A stretch of DNA of 7,956 bases from an uncultured Lachnospiraceae bacterium (GTDB lineage Bacteria; Bacillota; Clostridia; Lachnospirales; Lachnospiraceae), in NCBI GenBank assembly GCA_948441955.1, contig CAOJQZ010000091.1, forward strand, positions 1 to 7,956, in the 5' to 3' direction. Under the pieces are notes generated by a model that was not told the DNA's origin, searched no databases, and worked only from the letters and a program-made list of their open reading frames with translations. How positions within the stretch are numbered: position 1 is the stretch's first letter; each line of letters starts with the position of its first letter. This document shows, one piece after another, positions 6,064 through 7,956 of this stretch. The translations under genes were made by a program, and so were the position numbers.

Positions 6064-6202
6064 TTCTCTAATCCTCCATAATCTACATCTGGTTATACTC
6101 TTCGGGCTTACTAGCCAAATGCTCTGCCGCACGCTTCGGATTTACCGGCAGAAATCAAGATAGTTCTTCGAGACTACGCTCGAAAAGACCTCGCCAAGTG
6201 CT
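6064..6202 (-). other. Structured rpoA-rplQ intergenic region
   Basis: This 139-base gap contains three short perfect inverted repeats in transcription order on the minus strand. They are TTCGAG/CTCGAA (6179-6184 with 6167-6172, 6-base loop), TCTGCCG/CGGCAGA (6146-6152 with 6123-6129, 16-base loop) and GGCT/AGCC (6113-6116 with 6105-6108, 4-base loop). The GGAGG for rplQ (6073-6077) follows. None has a U-run after it, so they are not classical terminators. The gap may be an untranslated leader that tunes L17 expression or an mRNA-processing region; both are inference. I see no convincing coding sequence in it. Confidence 0.45.
6073..6077 (-). promoter_or_regulatory. rplQ ribosome binding site that fixes the start at 6063
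   Basis: GGAGG on the minus strand sits nine bases ahead of the ATG at 6061-6063. The longer frame starting at 6132 has no comparable site, so this element decides the annotated start. Confidence 0.85.
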
Positions 6203-7162
6203 CTATTCCTCTCCTTTGCTGAGACTAAGACCCAGCTCGTCGAGCTTCGCAAGCACTTCCTCCAAAGACTTACGCCCAAGGTTACGCACCTTCATCATAT
6301 CCTCCGGAGTTCTGTTTGTCAGCTCTTCCACCGTATTGATACCCGCTCTCTTGAGACAATTGTAAGAACGAACAGAAAGCTCTAATTCGTCAATACTCAT
6401 CTCAAGAACCTTTTCCTTCTCATCATCCTCCTTCTCAATCATAACCTCCGCAGCCTGAGCCACCTCGGAAAGATCAATAAAAAGCTTCAGATGCTCGCTA
6501 AGTACCTTTGCAGCCAGACTGACTGCCTCGTCCGGAAGTAATGTTCCGTTGGTATATACGTCTAATGTCAGTTTATCAAAATCTGTAATCTGACCAACAC
6601 GTGTATTTTCTACCGTAAGATTTACACGCTCAACCGGAGTATAGATGGAATCAATCGGAATCACCGCAATCGGTAATTCATCATTTTTATTCTTCTCTGC
6701 ACTTATATATCCTCTTCCCTTTGTTATGGTAAGCTCCATATATAATTTGCTGTCTACTCCGCCGTTTAATGTTGCAATAACTGTTTCAGGGTTCATAATC
6801 TCAATATCCGGATCCACCTGAATATCTGCTGCCGTAACAACACCTTCACCCTCGAACTCAATATATGCTGTCTTTGGTTCATCCGTCTCAGATGTGTTCT
6901 TGATAGCCAATGACTTAAGATTCATGACAATCTCGGTCACATCCTCCTTAACCCCGGGGATGGAGCTGAACTCATGCAGCACACCATCTATCTTCACCTG
7001 GCTGATAGCAGCGCCCGGAAGCGATGAAAGCATAATTCTCCGAAGAGAATTACCTAATGTCGTACCATAGCCTCTCTCCAGAGGCTCTACAACAAATCTT
7101 CCATACTTTTTATCTTCTGAAATCTCTGTTATCTCAATATTGGGTTTATTAAAATCAAACAC
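6203..7162 (-). CDS. rpoA: DNA-directed RNA polymerase subunit alpha
   Basis: Alpha dimerises to scaffold beta and beta', and its C-terminal domain contacts promoter UP elements and activators. The 319-residue protein has the full N-terminal domain (about 1-235), with RGYGTTLGNSLRRIMLSSLP at 30-49 in the dimerisation region and PVERVNLTVENTRVGQITD near 176-194. An acidic linker (about 240-252, EKEDDEKEK) follows, then the C-terminal helix-hairpin domain. R265, N268 and C269 in VRSYNCLKRAGI and NLGRKSLEE at 294-302 coincide in number with the E. coli DNA-contacting residues. It starts with GTG at 7160-7162, not ATG; the strong AGGAGGTGG nine bases upstream and the family-typical start F-D-F-N-K-P support this. 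The gene follows rpsD by 31 bp. The length is near the usual 314-330. Confidence 0.98.
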   Translation of the reverse strand: MFDFNKPNIEITEISEDKKYGRFVVEPLERGYGTTLGNSLRRIMLSSLPGAAISQVKIDGVLHEFSSIPGVKEDVTEIVMNLKSLAIKNTSETDEPKTAYIEFEGEGVVTAADIQVDPDIEIMNPETVIATLNGGVDSKLYMELTITKGRGYISAEKNKNDELPIAVIPIDSIYTPVERVNLTVENTRVGQITDFDKLTLDVYTNGTLLPDEAVSLAAKVLSEHLKLFIDLSEVAQAAEVMIEKEDDEKEKVLEMSIDELELSVRSYNCLKRAGINTVEELTNRTPEDMMKVRNLGRKSLEEVLAKLDELGLSLSKGEE

Positions 7163-7168
7163 TAAAGT

Positions 7169-7177
7169 CCACCTCCT
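7169..7177 (-). promoter_or_regulatory. Strong Shine-Dalgarno of rpoA (GTG start)
   Basis: AGGAGGTGG on the minus strand is followed after a short spacer by the GTG start codon; the AGGAGG core (7172-7177) is nine bases from it. Flanking CCAC/GTGG could pair as a 4-bp stem presenting AGGAG in the loop. The strong site probably compensates for the weaker initiator codon. Confidence 0.75.
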
Positions 7178-7193
7178 GTGGTGTTACGGATTA

Positions 7194-7787
7194 TTATTTA
7201 GAATACAACTCGACAATCAGCATCTCGTCTACCGGCACATCAATTGCGCTGCGTGCCGGAAGCTCCTTGACTGTTCCCTTCAGATTTTCTGCATCTGCCT
7301 CAAGCCACTCTGGAACCATGCGTCCCCCGGTAATCTCCACAATCTCTTTATATCTCGGAGAGCTCTTGTGTTTTTCTTTGATCTCAATTGTATCTCCGGC
7401 CTTAATCAGATAGGACGGAATGTTTACCTGCCTGCCATTTACAAGAACATGCTTATGGTCTACAATCTGTCTTGCTTCACGTCTTGTTCTTGCAAAGCCC
7501 AAACGGAATACAACGTTATCTAATCTCGACTCCAGAAGTACCATCAGATTTTCACCTGTCATACCCTTCATCTGTTTTGCTTTCTTATAATAATTCCTGA
7601 AGGGTTTCTCTAATATGCCATAGATGAATTTTGCTTTCTGCTTCTCACGTAGCTGAAGTCCGTACTCGCTCATCTTTCTATTTGCTCTTTTTAACTGTCT
7701 GTTAGACTTTTTATCAATTCCTAAATATACCGGATCCATTCCAAGGGAACGGCATCTTTTCAGAACCGGAACTCTATTCACTGCCAT
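7194..7787 (-). CDS. rpsD: 30S ribosomal protein S4
   Basis: S4 is a primary 16S rRNA-binding protein that nucleates small-subunit assembly; in many bacteria it also regulates its own operon translationally. The 197-residue protein carries LSEYGLQLREK-like residues at 39-49 (MSEYGLQLREKQKAKF), the S4 RNA-binding domain at about 88-152 (LDNVVFRLGFARTRREARQI, then VLVNGRQVNIPSY), and the C-terminal PEWLEADAENLKGTVKELP and IVELYSK segments. The N-terminus (MAVNRVPVLKRCRSLGMDPV) has a single cysteine, C12, so the four-cysteine zinc site found in some S4 proteins is absent and this is a zinc-free form. AGGAGGAG about 9-11 bases ahead of the ATG supports the start. rpsK ends 20 bp upstream and rpoA starts 31 bp downstream, all on one presumed transcript. 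Confidence 0.98.
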   Translation of the reverse strand: MAVNRVPVLKRCRSLGMDPVYLGIDKKSNRQLKRANRKMSEYGLQLREKQKAKFIYGILEKPFRNYYKKAKQMKGMTGENLMVLLESRLDNVVFRLGFARTRREARQIVDHKHVLVNGRQVNIPSYLIKAGDTIEIKEKHKSSPRYKEIVEITGGRMVPEWLEADAENLKGTVKELPARSAIDVPVDEMLIVELYSK

Positions 7788-7807
7788 AGCCTGCTTCTCC
7801 TCCTATA

Positions 7808-7956
7808 TTAGACTCTTCTGCGCTTTGGTGGACGGCATCCGTTATGCGGTACCGGAGTAACATCCTTAATACTTGTCACGTCAATTCCACATGCCTGAAG
7901 GGCACGAATTGCTGCTTCTCTCCCTGAACCTGGTCCCTTAACCATAACATCTACTG
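7808..7956 (-). CDS. rpsK: 30S ribosomal protein S11 (5' partial, C-terminal part)
   Basis: The minus strand from the window edge to the TAA at 7808-7810 encodes 48 complete residues ending in VPHNGCRPPKRRRV, the conserved C-terminus of S11, preceded by VMVKGPGSGREAAIRALQAC and GIDVTSIKDVTP. S11 forms part of the small-subunit platform near the 3' end of 16S rRNA. The N-terminal part lies beyond the window. It is followed 20 bp later by rpsD, as in the usual bacterial alpha operon. The stop is too near the edge for this frame to give a long open reading frame, but the match is clear. Confidence 0.97.
   Translation of the reverse strand, partial: VDVMVKGPGSGREAAIRALQACGIDVTSIKDVTPVPHNGCRPPKRRRV

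Noticed and set aside
6092..6118. Possible promoter for rplQ (TTGGCT, 15 bases, TATAAC on the minus strand)
   Set aside because: The spacer is too short and the -35 is weak; the -35 also forms part of a short hairpin. Co-transcription with rpoA is simpler.
6064..6132. Longer L17 reading frame starting at 6132 (23 extra residues)
   Set aside because: The extra residues do not resemble any L17 N-terminus and have no ribosome binding site, whereas MAKYRKLG at 6063 has GGAGG at nine bases.
7140..7523. Plus-strand 127-codon frame across the rpoA-rpsD junction
   Set aside because: Antisense to two highly conserved genes and without initiation signals.

Overview
The window looks like a chromosomal segment of a low-to-moderate GC Firmicute, most probably a Clostridia/Lachnospiraceae-type organism. 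This rests on strong AGGAGG ribosome binding sites, near-consensus SigA promoters, the rpsK-rpsD-rpoA-rplQ gene order, and a long insert-bearing L17 together with an S4 lacking the zinc cysteines. The taxonomic call is inference from sequence style and remembered family features, not from a search.

Layout, left to right. (1) Bases 2-340 (+) hold the end of a sensor histidine kinase whose start lies outside the window. (2) Bases 376-4203 carry four minus-strand genes: an HD-domain phosphohydrolase, a Ca2+/Na+ antiporter-family membrane protein, a FIST-domain sensory protein and a soluble methyl-accepting chemotaxis-type signalling protein. HD and antiporter are 33 bp apart. FIST and MCP are 12 bp apart and have their own candidate promoter inside the antiporter-FIST gap. 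(3) A divergent intergenic region (4204-4304) contains a near-perfect plus-strand SigA promoter whose -10 overlaps a minus-strand -10. (4) Bases 4305-5454 (+) hold a small uncharacterised gene followed by purC, the purine biosynthesis SAICAR synthetase. (5) A 14-bp perfect inverted repeat at 5457-5518 separates purC from the convergent ribosomal/RNA-polymerase block. (6) Bases 5527-7956 (-) contain the 3' end of the alpha operon: rpsK (partial), rpsD, rpoA (GTG start) and rplQ (start corrected to 6063).

Functionally, the alpha-operon genes encode ribosomal proteins S11, S4 and L17 and the RNA polymerase alpha subunit. purC is a housekeeping purine gene. The FIST plus soluble MCP pair reads as a split cytoplasmic chemoreceptor, with sensor and transducer on separate polypeptides. 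I see no mobile element, CRISPR array, tRNA or rRNA, and no clearly novel multi-gene system. The most worthwhile leads are the FIST/MCP pair, the unknown small protein ahead of purC, the overlapping divergent promoters, the structured rpoA-rplQ gap and the convergent purC neighbour directly after rplQ.
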